A stretch of 64,000 nucleotides of DNA, from positions 1 through 64,000 of the forward strand of contig NZ_SSOD01000013.1 in NCBI RefSeq assembly GCF_004801305.1. Direction: 5' to 3'. A program made the position numbers and the translations under genes. Source of the stretch: Pseudothauera rhizosphaerae. GTDB taxonomy: Bacteria > Pseudomonadota > Gammaproteobacteria > Burkholderiales > Rhodocyclaceae. The notes beneath the pieces were generated by a model that was given only the letters and a program-made list of their open reading frames with translations, did no database searches and was not told where the DNA came from. Below are positions 55,501 through 64,000 of this stretch, piece by piece; the stretch's first letter is position 1; each line of letters begins with the position of its first letter.

Positions 55501-55909
55501 GGTCGAACACCCGCGCAACGCGCGTCGCCAGTTCGAAGCGCATGGGCGCATCGGCTGCGGCCAGATAGCCCGCCAGGCGCGGATGCGCCGCCGTCCAGCC
55601 GCCGCCGCCTGCCTCCAGCAGGCCGTAGATGCGCCACGCGAGCAGGGCCGGCGCATAGGGCGAACGTTCCTCGATCTGCGGCACCACGCGGCCGATCTGC
55701 CGCCACAGCCACTGGGCGAGGTAGTCGAAGTGGAGATCCGCGGCCACGCCTTCGCGCTCCGCCACCGCCAGTTCGATGCGGCGGCCGATGGCGCTGCTGG
55801 GCACCACCAGCTCGCGCCGGCCGAAGGGGCCGGGGCGCTCGCCGGCGAGGCGTTCGAGCAGCAGGTCGAGCAGGGCCTCGAGGCGGTTGGAGAAGGCGAC
55901 GGCGAACAT
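52514..55909 (-). CDS. recC: RecC, exodeoxyribonuclease V gamma subunit
   Basis: A 1131-aa RecC protein, which splits and scans DNA for Chi sites in the RecBCD helicase-nuclease. It begins MFAVAFSNRLEALLDLLLER, with RRELVVPSSAIGRRIELAVA and DYLAQWLWRQIGRVVPQ as N-terminal hallmarks of RecC. Mid-protein motifs such as VTFSAMPALRGLPYEVVAIVGLDQGAFPG (about 635) and the inactive nuclease-like C-terminus are present. Length is normal. recB and recD are not next to it: the next gene downstream in its direction is the binding protein. The partners must be elsewhere or lost. Confidence 0.93.
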   Translation of the reverse strand: MFAVAFSNRLEALLDLLLERLAGERPGPFGRRELVVPSSAIGRRIELAVAEREGVAADLHFDYLAQWLWRQIGRVVPQIEERSPYAPALLAWRIYGLLEAGGGGWTAAHPRLAGYLAAADAPMRFELATRVARVFDHYLTYRPRWLAAWSEGRSAFGGREANDAQRADEAWQAELWRRLQAGMPRRREHPAAAFLRALDGMDAERLAGLGLPQRVHVFGLPALPPLYLELLRGLGRVVDVQLYTLNPCREYWFDVVDARRLSWLAARQADLFLDTGNRLLAAWGRQTQAHIDLLFEGEHEVAEEAAFVEHPGGHLLARLHNAILDLAELEPGSIELAGTDRSIEVHVCHSRTRELEVLHDRLLGLFDADPALRPADVLVLTPDLEGTAPLIEAVFGTAPATRRIPWRVTGLGGTRENAVAQALDGLLALAMGGRFAASEVFDLLQQPAVAARFGLDVDGLETVHEWMRGAGMHWGLRAGEAGHAAAWTLEEGLHRLYLGWAAGEAAVAAPFAGRIGAGLPEGNEALALGRLWRYVDTLRSLRDALLRPQDAGAWRRSLNDALDRLVSDDMRWADELREVRAAIAALTADMVAAGLGEALPPEVVRAALAARLDDPARGGVPGGSVTFSAMPALRGLPYEVVAIVGLDQGAFPGSDRADEFDLMAAFPHKGDRQRRLDDRNLFLDLLLAAREVLHLSYTGRSVRDGAELPPAVLVDELLDVLAAACAADPAEPAVLAAARRRLTVEHPLQPFSVDYFVPGAAGDPRLASYHDEYAAALAARLSAVNAAPPAAAPESGEGGEDGDEEHDEGGADASAAVPFFTAPLPPPEAAWRSVSLAQLGRFYRHPCRYLLRERLGLELPEGEEELADVEPFLPDWSALRVLAARLVPVLVQDGPPDADALFALARAGAEYPAGAIGEEALRAEIAALQDYAARLRAAGMGEPLPAHELRLALELDGEAWEFAATFADLRTGGRVHARYDDSRAGDYLAAWLAHLALCAGPPSGAECVTRGVARDGDFVLRPVAPQEARARLAELVARYRAGLVRPLHFYPKSAWAYVSEGASIKAALRKWSGGQRAEFGEAHDPAYRLALRGEAQPLDEAFFALAETVFGPLREYLEDGREVSSTRQADE

Positions 55910-56039
55910 GGGGGGGATGATCCCCGATGGGCGCGCTGCTGTGAAGCGCCCCTTGTGCGCTGCGGGAGGATGGGGTTGAATGCCGTGGCGCTATGCAGCA
56001 CTTCGGCAATAAGAATCCATCCGCAAAAGGAGAACACGC

Positions 56040-56390
56040 ATGACCGAAATCACCGTCGTCGACGAACGCGAGAAGGCCAACAAGACCATCACCACCATCA
56101 TCTACGCGCTGTATGCTGCCTCGCTGATCATCGGCATCACGTGGCTGGTGGCGATCATCATGAACTACGTGAAGCGCGGCGACGTGGCCGGCACCTGGCT
56201 GGAAAGCCACTTCCGCTGGCAGATTCGCACCTTCTGGTTCGGCCTGCTGTGGGGGGTCCTGGGCGCGATCACGCTTCCCCTGTGGGGCCTCGGCGCCATC
56301 GTGCTGATCGCCAACCTGGTGTGGTTCATCTACCGCATCGTCAAGGGCTTCCTGCGCCTCAACGACAACAAGCCCATGTACGCCGACTGA
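56040..56390 (+). CDS. Small membrane protein, DUF4870-like
   Basis: A 116-aa protein with two or three membrane helices (about residues 20-45 and 65-100). The pattern GTWLESHFRWQIRTFWFGLLWGVLG is seen in many small DUF4870-like inner membrane proteins. Function unknown. AAAAGGAG lies 7 bp before the ATG, a strong ribosome site. It is convergent with yidD (2 bp between stops) and divergent from recC (130 bp). Confidence 0.75.
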   Translation: MTEITVVDEREKANKTITTIIYALYAASLIIGITWLVAIIMNYVKRGDVAGTWLESHFRWQIRTFWFGLLWGVLGAITLPLWGLGAIVLIANLVWFIYRIVKGFLRLNDNKPMYAD

Positions 56391-56392
56391 AA

Positions 56393-56667
56393 CTAGCGCG
56401 GCCCGTGGTCATGGCCGCAATCACAGCCGTGGCCGCCACCGTCCGCCCGCGGCGGCACCGGGTCGAAGCCGCCCGGGTTCCACGGGTGGCAGCGCAGGAT
56501 GCGGCGCAGGGCGAGCCAGGAGCCCTTGAGCACGCCGTGGGTGTCCAGCGCTTCCAGCGCATAGTGCGAGCAGGTGGGGTAGAAGCGGCAGCGCGGCCCC
56601 AGCAGCGGGCTGATGAAGAGCTGGTAGGCGCGGATCAGCCCGCGCAGCAGGGTGCGCACCGGGTTCA

Positions 56668-56668
<1 letters not shown>
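56393..56668 (-). CDS. yidD: YidD, membrane protein insertion efficiency factor
   Basis: A 91-aa YidD protein. The core is [31 protein letters not shown] with [12 protein letters not shown], the invariant part of the family, and the cysteines C27 and C33 are kept. The C-terminus is a Gly/His/Cys-rich tail ([13 protein letters not shown]) that could bind metal. YidD normally sits between rnpA and yidC; here it overlaps the COG0523 GTPase gene by one base and so belongs to the dksA operon. Confidence 0.9.
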
Positions 56669-57796
<1,128 letters not shown>

Positions 57797-57807
<11 letters not shown>

Positions 57808-58222
57808 GCATCTTCTTCAGCTTCTCGCGCCGCTCCTGGGCTTCCAGGCTGAGGGTGGCGGTGGGACGGGCGAGCAGGCGGCCGATGCCGATGGGCTCGC
57901 CGGTTTCCTCGCACCAGCCGTAGTCGCCGGTATCGATGCGGGCGATGGCTTCCTCGATCTTCTTCAGCAGCTTGCGTTCCCGGTCGCGCACGCGCAGTTC
58001 CAGGGTGTGCTCCTCTTCCACGCTGGCGCGGTCGGAGGGGTCGGGCGTGGCCTCGTTCTCCTGCAGGTGCGAAGTGGTTTCCTGCGCGTTGTCCAGCAAT
58101 TGGCGCATCTCCTCTTCCAGCCGGTGGCGGAAGAAGGCGAGCTGTTCCGGCGACATGTAGTCGTCGGGCGAGGCCGCGAGCAGTTCCTGCTCGGTCGGCA
58201 GGGTGTTGGCGATGGCGTTCAT
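57797..58222 (-). CDS. dksA: DksA-type transcription factor with degenerate zinc finger
   Basis: A 141-aa DksA/TraR-family protein that binds the RNA polymerase secondary channel with ppGpp. The coiled-coil tip DPSDRAS (DxxDxA, residues 61-67) is intact. The zinc-finger positions are C104, T107, S125 and A128 (C-x2-T-x17-S-x2-A), so three of four cysteines are lost while the fold signature GEPIGIGRLLARPTA remains. It may therefore work without zinc, as P. aeruginosa DksA2 does. ATG 58222 gives the family start; 17 further codons upstream are unlikely. It heads an operon with COG0523 and yidD. Confidence 0.88.
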
Positions 58223-58360
58223 CCTGGCTCCCTTCGTATTTCCGTGAGTTGTTCTACGCAAGGCCGGCAGCATAGCAAAAGGCTTGCGTACGTATCGCCC
58301 CGTCCCGGCATTGTAACGGCAGCGATGAACTCCGGGGGCCTCCCGCCCGACCCTGCCGCT

Positions 58361-59548
58361 TCAGGCGGCCACGGCACCGCTCGGGACTGCGTTGAGGGCT
58401 TCGGCCAGGACCTCGCCGAGGATCGCCACGCCGCGCTCGATGCGCTCGGCCGGCACGGTGACGAAGGCCAGGCGCAAGGTGTTGGCGCCCGGCTCGCCGG
58501 CATGGAAGGCGGCGCCGGGCACGAAGGCCACGTTGCGCGCCACCGCGCGCTGCAGCAGTTCGCCCGCGTCCAGCGCCTGCGGCAGGGTCAGCCAGACGAA
58601 CATGCCGCCCTGGGGCCGGTTCCAGCGCACGCCGGCCGGCATGTGGCGCGCCAGCGCGTCGAGCATGGCCCGGCACTGGGCCGCATAGAGGGCGCGCACG
58701 CCCTCCAGGTGGCGGTCGAGCAGGCCGTCGCGCACGGCCTCATGAGCCAGCACCTGCACCAGACTGGGGGTGTGCAGATCCGCGGCCTGCTTGGCCTGAA
58801 CCACCTTGCGGACCAGCGCGGGCGGCGCGATCAGGTAGCCCAGGCGCAGGCCGGGGGAGAGCACCTTGGAGAAGCTGCCCAGATGGGCCACGCCGTCCGG
58901 GTTCAGGGACAGCAGCGAGGGCAGGCGGGTGCCGTCGTAAGCGAGTTCGCCGTAGGGGTCGTCCTCCACCAGCAGCAGGCCCAGCTCCCGCGCACGCTCC
59001 ACCAGTGCTGCCCGGCGCGCGACCGGCATGCGCCGCCCGGTGGGGTTCTGGAAGTTGGGCTGGGCGTAGAGGAAGCGCGCATCGCCCACGGCGGCGGCGT
59101 CCAGCGCCGCGGGCAGCGGGCCGTCGTCGTCCGAGGACAGGGCGCGGAACACCGGCTCGTAGAGCGAGAAGGCCTGCAGCGCGCCGAGATAGGTGGGCGT
59201 CTCCACCAGCACCGCGCTGCCGGGGTCGATGAGCACCTTGCCCAGCAGATCCAGCGCCTGCTGCGAGCCCGTGGTCATGACGACCCGCGCCGGGTCCACG
59301 CCCTGGCGCGCCGCCACCCATTCACGCAGCGGCGCGTAGCCTTCGGTGGGGCCGTACTGCAGCGCCGTGTGCGCGTGCTGCGCAAACAGGCGCTCGCCCG
59401 CGCGCGCCAGCGCCTCCACCGGAAAGCTCGCCGGCGAGGGCAGGCCGCCGGCGAAGGAGATGACCTCCGGCCGCTCGGTGACCTTGAGAATCTCGCGGAT
59501 GGCGGAACTGGTCAGCGCCTCGGCGCGGCGCGAGAAGGCGATGTTCAT
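58361..59548 (-). CDS. PLP-dependent aminotransferase, LysN/2-aminoadipate type
   Basis: A 395-aa fold-type I aminotransferase. ISFAGGLPSPASFPVEAL at residue 30 is the typical start of the LysN/MocR-like group, and YGPTEGYAPLREWVAARQG follows. PLP binds Lys in GSFSKVLSPGLRLGYL (about residue 228), with QPNFQNPTGRRM before it. Members transaminate 2-aminoadipate, aromatic or branched amino acids; the substrate is not clear here. It is divergent from the transglycosylase gene. Confidence 0.87.
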   Translation of the reverse strand: MNIAFSRRAEALTSSAIREILKVTERPEVISFAGGLPSPASFPVEALARAGERLFAQHAHTALQYGPTEGYAPLREWVAARQGVDPARVVMTTGSQQALDLLGKVLIDPGSAVLVETPTYLGALQAFSLYEPVFRALSSDDDGPLPAALDAAAVGDARFLYAQPNFQNPTGRRMPVARRAALVERARELGLLLVEDDPYGELAYDGTRLPSLLSLNPDGVAHLGSFSKVLSPGLRLGYLIAPPALVRKVVQAKQAADLHTPSLVQVLAHEAVRDGLLDRHLEGVRALYAAQCRAMLDALARHMPAGVRWNRPQGGMFVWLTLPQALDAGELLQRAVARNVAFVPGAAFHAGEPGANTLRLAFVTVPAERIERGVAILGEVLAEALNAVPSGAVAA

Positions 59549-59673
59549 GGCTGCGATACCGTTCTGGACAGGGAAGCCCCGAGCCTAGGACGAACAAACC
59601 CATGCGTACCGGTACAGTTGCGCACACAATCCGGAAAACTGTGCCGGTCGTCCGGCCGGTAGCGGGTTCGGCT

Positions 59674-59679
59674 TAGAAT
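59674..59679 (+). promoter_or_regulatory. -10 box TAGAAT next to the transglycosylase start
   Basis: TAGAAT lies 7 bp before ATG 59687, and there is no Shine-Dalgarno sequence. As for ybgC, transcription may start at or next to the ATG, giving a leaderless message. A clear -35 was not found. Confidence 0.35.
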
Positions 59680-59686
59680 GCCCCCC

Positions 59687-60883
59687 ATGAAACGACCGCT
59701 CCGCCTCCTCCTCGCCGCCAGCGCAGCCGCTGCTGCGCCCGCCGTCGCCGACGACGCGGTCTTTGCCGCCTGCCTGACCGAACTGCGCGGCGAGGCACCG
59801 TCCCGCGGCGTGAACACCGCCGCCTTCGACACCCTCACCCAGGGGCTCGCGCCGGACATGGCCGTGGTCGGCTTCCTCGATGCCCAGCCGGAATTCACCA
59901 CCGCGATCTGGGACTACATGGCCGGCCTGGTGGACGAGGAGCGCGTGGCGGACGGCCAGGCGATGCTGCGGAAATGGGCTGAGGTGCTGGCCGCCGTCGA
60001 GGCGCGCTACGGCGTGGATGCGGCCACCGTGGTGGCGGTGTGGGGCGTCGAGAGCAACTACGGGCGCAACTTCGGCAAGCGCCCGCTGCTGCAGTCGCTG
60101 GCCACCCTGTCCTGCTTCGGGCGGCGCCAGCCCTTCTTCCGCGGCGAGTTCTTCACCACACTGCAGATCCTGAAACTGGGCCACGTGGCCCCGGACCGCC
60201 TTACCGGCTCCTGGGCGGGCGCCTTCGGCCACACCCAGTTCATGCCCTCTACCTTCATGCGCCTGGCGGTGGACTTCGACGGCGACGGCCGCCGCGACCT
60301 GGTGGACAGTGTGCCGGACGCGCTGGCCTCCACCGCCAACTTCCTCGCCGATGCCGGCTGGCAAGCCGGCCGGCCGTGGGGCATCGAGGTGCGCCTGCCG
60401 GAAGGCTTCGACCCTGCCCAGGCCGGTCGGCGCAAGCGCCGCACGCTGGACGAGTGGCAGGCTGCGGGACTGGCCCGCGCCGACGGCAGCCCCTTGCCGG
60501 GCGGAGAGGAGACGGCCGGCCTGATCCTGCCCGCCGGCCCCGCGGGCCCGGCCTTCCTGACCCTGAAGAACTTCGACGCCCTGTTCGGCTACAACGCGGC
60601 GGAAAGCTACGCGCTGGCCATCGCCCACCTCGCCGACCGCTTGCGCGGGGCGCCCGCCGGCTTCCACACCCCGTGGCCCACCGACGACCCCGGCCTGTCC
60701 CGCGCCGAGCGGCGCGAGGTGCAGCAGTTGCTCATCGCGCGCGGCCACGACATCGGCGAGCCCGACGGCGTGCTCGGAGCCAGGACCCGGCGCGCCATCG
60801 CCGACCTGCAGCGCCAACTCGGCCAGGAACCCGACGGCCGCGCCGGACGGCGCCTGCTGGACTGGCTGCGCAACCCGGACTGA
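59687..60883 (+). CDS. Lytic murein transglycosylase, MltB family
   Basis: A 398-aa periplasmic enzyme that cuts peptidoglycan to 1,6-anhydromuropeptides. Signal peptide: LRLLLAASAAAAAPAVA. The SLT_2 domain (about 28-320) has the catalytic Glu in VWGVESNYGRNFG and the signature GAFGHTQFMPSTFMRLAVDFDGDGRRDL. A C-terminal PG_binding_1 domain (about 335-395) has EVQQLLIARGHDIGEPDGVLG. It has no lipobox, so it is soluble rather than a lipoprotein like MltB itself. An ATG 9 bp upstream is possible but lies in the -10 box. Confidence 0.9.
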   Translation: MKRPLRLLLAASAAAAAPAVADDAVFAACLTELRGEAPSRGVNTAAFDTLTQGLAPDMAVVGFLDAQPEFTTAIWDYMAGLVDEERVADGQAMLRKWAEVLAAVEARYGVDAATVVAVWGVESNYGRNFGKRPLLQSLATLSCFGRRQPFFRGEFFTTLQILKLGHVAPDRLTGSWAGAFGHTQFMPSTFMRLAVDFDGDGRRDLVDSVPDALASTANFLADAGWQAGRPWGIEVRLPEGFDPAQAGRRKRRTLDEWQAAGLARADGSPLPGGEETAGLILPAGPAGPAFLTLKNFDALFGYNAAESYALAIAHLADRLRGAPAGFHTPWPTDDPGLSRAERREVQQLLIARGHDIGEPDGVLGARTRRAIADLQRQLGQEPDGRAGRRLLDWLRNPD

Positions 60884-60916
60884 CGTCCCCCCACCCCCTT
60901 ACCTGCGGTCCTTCGC

Positions 60917-61588
60917 ATGCCCCTGACCATCGATCTCGTTTCCGACTTCGTCTGCCCCTGGTGCTTCCTGGGTAAGGTGCGCCTGGACAGGGCCCTGGCC
61001 GAACTGCGCGCCGAACGCCCGGGGCTGGAGGTGCAGATCAACTGGCTGCCCTTCTTCCTCGACCCGGACGCCCCGGCTGCCGGCGAGCCCTACCGGCCCT
61101 TCCTGGAAACCAAGTTCGGCGGCCCGCAAGGCGCGGACGCGGTGCAGCGCCAGGTGGCCGAGGCCGCCGCGGAGGACGGCCTGGTGTTCGCCTTCGACCG
61201 CATCGCGGTGCGCCCGAACACCCTCAAGGCGCACCGCCTGTGCTACCGCGCCCAGCGCCTGGGCAACAGCCCGGCCCACGTCAAGGCCCTCACCGACGCG
61301 CTCTTCGCCGCCCACTTCCAGCAGGGCCTGGACATCGGCAGCAGCGCGGTGCTGGCCGACCTGGCGGTGGCCGCGGGTGGCGAGCGCCGCGACGAGGTGC
61401 TGGATTACCTCAACGGCCACGAGGACGCCGCCGCGGTGCGCCGCATGGCCGCCGGCATCCAGCAGCAGGGCGTGCACAGCGTGCCCTTCTTCATCCTCAA
61501 CCGCAGCCTGGGCATTTCCGGCGCCCAGTCCGCCGCCGTGCTGGGCGCGGCCATCCTGCAGTCCCTGGGCGAAGGAGGACGGGCATGA
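60917..61588 (+). CDS. DsbA-family oxidoreductase, FrnE-like
   Basis: A 223-aa thioredoxin-fold protein of the DsbA/FrnE group. The active site is CPWC (residues 13-16) in DLVSDFVCPWCFLGKVRL, and the cis-Pro loop is GVHSVPFFILN (about 186). There is no signal peptide, so it acts in the cytoplasm, as FrnE-like proteins do; relatives are linked to oxidative stress or polyketide isomerisation. The stop overlaps the following dehydrogenase (ATGA). Confidence 0.87.
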   Translation: MPLTIDLVSDFVCPWCFLGKVRLDRALAELRAERPGLEVQINWLPFFLDPDAPAAGEPYRPFLETKFGGPQGADAVQRQVAEAAAEDGLVFAFDRIAVRPNTLKAHRLCYRAQRLGNSPAHVKALTDALFAAHFQQGLDIGSSAVLADLAVAAGGERRDEVLDYLNGHEDAAAVRRMAAGIQQQGVHSVPFFILNRSLGISGAQSAAVLGAAILQSLGEGGRA

Positions 61589-62346
61589 GCACCGGCACGA
61601 AACTCGCCATCGTCACCGGCGCCGGCAGCGGCATCGGTGCCGCGCTGACCGGCCGCCTGGTCGAACGCGGCTGCGCGGTACTCGCCGTCGGCCGGCGCGC
61701 GGCCCTGCTGGAAGCGCTGGCCGAACGCCATGCGGGCAAAGTGGAGCCGCTGGCGCTGGACGTGGGCACGGAGGATGCCCCGGCACGGCTCGTCGCCGCC
61801 CTCGGCGGGCGGGCGCCCGGCTACGTCGTCCACAACGCCGCCGTGCTCGCCCCCGCCGGTCCGCTGGCCGATCTGCGGCGGGAAGCGTTCTCCGCCCACC
61901 TGCAGACCAACCTGCTCGCTCCCCTTTTCCTCACCCAGGCGCTGCTGCCCGTGCTGGCCAGGGGCGCACGCATCCTGCACGTGTCCTCGGGCACGGCCCA
62001 CCGTGCGCTGGCGGGCTGGGGGCCGTACTGCATCTCCAAGAGCGCGCTGCACATGCTCTACCAGTGCTGGCGCGAGGAAGTGCGCGAGCGCGGCATCCTG
62101 GTGGGCAGCGCCCGCCCCGGCGTGGTGGATACGCCCATGCAGGCCCAGATCCGCGCCCTGGACGAGGCGAGCTTCCCGGACGTGGAAGCCTTCCGCCAGC
62201 TCAAGGAGAACGGCCAACTCGCCACGCCGGACACGGTGGCGCGCTTCTTCTGCTGGCTGCTGTTCGACGCCGATGCGGCGCAATTCACCGAGCGGGAGAA
62301 CGACATCCGCGACGCCGAACTGGCCGGATATTGGCAGGGCGCGTAG
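61585..62346 (+). CDS. Short-chain dehydrogenase/reductase
   Basis: A 253-aa SDR enzyme. The NAD(P)-binding loop is TGAGSGIGAAL (residues 11-21), the structural motif is HNAAVLAPAG, and the active site is S(139) with Y-x3-K in YCISKSALHM. GRR after the second strand favours NADPH. The substrate is unknown; it resembles sepiapterin-reductase-like or YciK-type SDRs (SARPGVVDTPMQ). It is translationally coupled to the DsbA-family gene. A hydrophilic C-terminus ends DAELAGYWQGA. Confidence 0.85.
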   Translation: MSTGTKLAIVTGAGSGIGAALTGRLVERGCAVLAVGRRAALLEALAERHAGKVEPLALDVGTEDAPARLVAALGGRAPGYVVHNAAVLAPAGPLADLRREAFSAHLQTNLLAPLFLTQALLPVLARGARILHVSSGTAHRALAGWGPYCISKSALHMLYQCWREEVRERGILVGSARPGVVDTPMQAQIRALDEASFPDVEAFRQLKENGQLATPDTVARFFCWLLFDADAAQFTERENDIRDAELAGYWQGA

Positions 62347-62353
62347 TCGCCGG

Positions 62354-62551
62354 TCACAGCATGCGCAACAACAGCCACGCCAGCAGGGAAAGCAGCACGG
62401 TGCTGGCGAACGGAAAATGGTAGGCTCTGCCCCGGAAACGGAAAGCCAGGTCGCCGGGCAGGCGCCCCAGGCGCAGGCCGCCGGCGCTGCGCGGGCCCAT
62501 CAGGCCGGCCAGCAACACGACGACCAGGATCACCACCAACCACTTGAGCAT
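62354..62551 (-). CDS. DUF2905 small membrane protein
   Basis: A 65-aa protein with two hydrophobic helices (residues 3-19 and 49-65) around a turn, GLRLGRLPGDLAFRFRGRAYHFPFASTVL, that is the DUF2905 signature. Function unknown. It is convergent with the dehydrogenase gene (7 bp between stops) and divergent from the glutathione S-transferase gene. Confidence 0.88.
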   Translation of the reverse strand: MLKWLVVILVVVLLAGLMGPRSAGGLRLGRLPGDLAFRFRGRAYHFPFASTVLLSLLAWLLLRML

Positions 62552-62638
62552 TGCGTTGTCTTTTGCCGGCAAAACCGGCATTAGACCACGTGCCAGGCAC
62601 CGCCACCGGCCACCGCCGGCAGAGAGAACGACCGACGC

Positions 62639-63259
62639 ATGATCACCCTGTACACCTGGGGCACCCCCAACGGCCAGAAGATCTCCATCGCCCTCGAAGA
62701 ACTGCAATTGCCCTACGAAGTCCGCCCGGTGGATATCACCCGCGGCGAGCAGTTCGACCCGGCCTTCCTCGCCATCAGCCCCAACAACAAGATTCCGGCC
62801 ATCGTGGACAGCGACGGCCCGGGCGGCGAACCCATCGCCCTGTTCGAATCCGGCGCCATCCTGATCTACCTGGCCGAAAAGGCCGGCCGCCTGCTGCCGG
62901 CCGGACCGCGGTCGCGCTACGAGACGCTGCAGTGGCTGATGATGCAGATGGGCAGCGTGGGGCCGATGCTGGGCCAGGCCCACCACTTCCGCCGCTTCGC
63001 GCCGGAGAAGATTCCCTACGCCATCGAGCGCTACACGAAGGAGACGGCACGCATCTACGGCGTGCTGGACAAGCACCTGGCCGGCCGCGAATGGCTGGCC
63101 GGCGAACAGTATTCGATTGCCGACATCGCCACCTGGCCGTGGATCGCGCGGCACGAGTGGCAGGGCATGGACCTGGTCGACTTCCCCAACCTGAGGCGCT
63201 GGTTCGACACGATCGCCACGCGCCCCGCCGTCCAGCGCGGCATGGAGATCCCACGATGA
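62639..63259 (+). CDS. Glutathione S-transferase (YfcG/Nu-like)
   Basis: A 206-aa GST. The thioredoxin-like domain starts MITLYTWGTPNGQKISIALE with the TPNG motif of Nu-class GSTs (Thr9 and Asn11), and NNKIPAIVDSDG and LFESGAILIYLAEKAGRLL form the glutathione site. The all-helical C-terminal domain ends FDTIATRPAVQRGMEIP. E. coli YfcG has disulfide-bond reductase activity rather than classic transferase activity, and a similar role is likely. Its stop overlaps the following hydrolase start (ATGA). Confidence 0.92.
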   Translation: MITLYTWGTPNGQKISIALEELQLPYEVRPVDITRGEQFDPAFLAISPNNKIPAIVDSDGPGGEPIALFESGAILIYLAEKAGRLLPAGPRSRYETLQWLMMQMGSVGPMLGQAHHFRRFAPEKIPYAIERYTKETARIYGVLDKHLAGREWLAGEQYSIADIATWPWIARHEWQGMDLVDFPNLRRWFDTIATRPAVQRGMEIPR

Positions 63260-64000
63260 ACACCAACCGCTTCGGCGACCTCGAAGTCCTCTGTCGCGCG
63301 CCGGCCGGCCGGCACATCCGCCCCACGCCGCTGCTCTTCGTGCACGGCGCCTACACCGGCGCCTGGTGCTGGGACGAGCACTTCCTGCCCTGGTTCGCCG
63401 CGCAAGGGTGGACCAGCTACGCGGTGTCGCTGTCCGGCCACGGCGCCAGCCGGCGCCGCGCGCCGCTGGATTCCTTTTCCCTGGACGACTACGTGGCCGA
63501 TCTGGCCGAGGTGGTCGCCAAGCTGCCCGAAATGCCGGTGCTGGTCGGGCATTCCATGGGCGGCATGGTGGTGCAGAAATACCTGGAACAAGGCGACGCG
63601 CCGGGCGTGGTGCTGATGTCCGCGGTGCCGCCCCAGGGCCTGATGAGCTCGGCCGTGGGACTGATGTTCAAGAAGCCCAACCTGCTGGTGGATCTGAACC
63701 GCATCATGGGCGGCGGCCAGCCGCAGCTCGAAAGCCTGCTGGAAGCGCTGTTCCACCAGCCCGTGGACGACGACACCCTGCTGCGCTACTACCATTTGTG
63801 CCAGCCCGAATCCCACCGCGCGATCTGGGACATGACGCTGTTCAACCTGCCGCGCCCTGCGCTGATGCACCGTCCGCCCATGCTGGTGCTGGGAGCCGAG
63901 CACGACCAGTTGATCCCGCCCGACCAGGTGGAGATGACCGCCGCCACCTATGGCCGGCGCGCGGAGATCCTTCCGGGCCTGGGCCACGGCATGATGCTGG
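63256..64000 (+). CDS. Alpha/beta hydrolase, 3' end cut by the window
   Basis: At least 248 residues of an alpha/beta-hydrolase are present. The oxyanion region HGAYTGAWCWDEHF (about residue 30), the nucleophile elbow GHSMGGMV (about 97-104) and the Asp of GAEHDQLIPP (about 216) are intact, and the last bases encode LGHGMML with the catalytic His. The protein is therefore almost complete. There is no signal peptide. The substrate cannot be told. It is coupled to the glutathione S-transferase gene by a 4-nt overlap. Confidence 0.85.
   Translation, partial: MNTNRFGDLEVLCRAPAGRHIRPTPLLFVHGAYTGAWCWDEHFLPWFAAQGWTSYAVSLSGHGASRRRAPLDSFSLDDYVADLAEVVAKLPEMPVLVGHSMGGMVVQKYLEQGDAPGVVLMSAVPPQGLMSSAVGLMFKKPNLLVDLNRIMGGGQPQLESLLEALFHQPVDDDTLLRYYHLCQPESHRAIWDMTLFNLPRPALMHRPPMLVLGAEHDQLIPPDQVEMTAATYGRRAEILPGLGHGMML

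Noticed and set aside
58223-58360. Zur box upstream of dksA
   Set aside because: I looked for an AT-rich GTTATA-type palindrome and found none, so zinc control is left as a hypothesis only.

Overview
The window is a GC-rich, gene-dense chromosomal segment of a nitrogen-fixing betaproteobacterium, most likely a Rhodocyclales member (Azoarcus, Thauera or Zoogloea-like). This rests on gene content and order: a ybgC-tolQRAB-pal-cpoB-queE-queC run, hslVU, a cysB/cysI/DUF934/cysH/cysDN sulfate-assimilation cluster, and nif genes in betaproteobacterial arrangement. The genus is an inference; there is no rRNA gene here to test it.

Layout. 1-4400: end of an asparaginase gene, a 4Fe-4S protein, a Fic-family protein behind an array of operator-like repeats, and a DUF4139 protein. 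4467-11067: sulfate assimilation, with cysB divergent from cysI-DUF934-cysH-(small ORF)-cysD-cysN; a palindromic repeat element separates cysD from cysN. 11096-19885: hslR, an NfeD protease/slipin pair, a CHASE-PAS-GGDEF protein, an AEC transporter, hslVU and a STAS protein. 20149-27741: Tol-Pal envelope system, two queuosine genes and a YeeE-type transporter. 27753-28720: two tRNA-Lys genes, a strong terminator, TGTAGCC repeats and a RelE/HigB-type toxin-antitoxin pair, which may be the scar of an integrated element. 28892-33202: a membrane spermidine-synthase-like protein and a large Cache-GAF-PAS-GGDEF-EAL protein.

33440-51289 is the nitrogen-fixation region. Five sigma-54 (-24/-12) promoters can be read directly, and three have an upstream TGT-N10-ACA NifA site. 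They drive: (i) an LRV-Fe4S4 protein plus an unknown 319-aa protein; (ii) leftward, a FeSI-type 2Fe-2S ferredoxin, a short NifZ-like and a NifX-like protein; (iii) a stand-alone Fe-S/CCG oxidoreductase half; (iv) nifE-nifN-nifX-rseC-like-DUF269-DUF683-nifF-orf128; (v) iscA-nifU-nifS-nifP(cysE)-orf175-nifW-nifZ-nifM. Together these cover Fe-S supply (IscA, NifU, NifS, NifP), FeMo-co assembly and carriage (NifE, NifN, NifX, DUF269), maturation and stability (NifM, NifW, NifZ) and electron supply (NifF, ferredoxin, probably the RseC-like and CCG proteins). nifHDK, nifB, nifV and nifA are not in the window. Two paralogous branched-chain-type substrate-binding proteins bracket block (v).

51291-64000: the second binding protein, a recC gene with no recB beside it, a small membrane protein, a dksA-COG0523-yidD operon (the DksA has lost three of four zinc cysteines), a LysN-like aminotransferase, a lytic transglycosylase, a DsbA-family protein, a short-chain dehydrogenase, a DUF2905 protein, a glutathione S-transferase and the start of an alpha/beta hydrolase cut by the window end.

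The best candidates for undescribed biology are the unknown or rearranged members of the sigma-54 operons: the LRV partner, the CCG half-protein, the ferredoxin/NifZ-like/NifX-like trio, the RseC-like protein and orf128/orf175.
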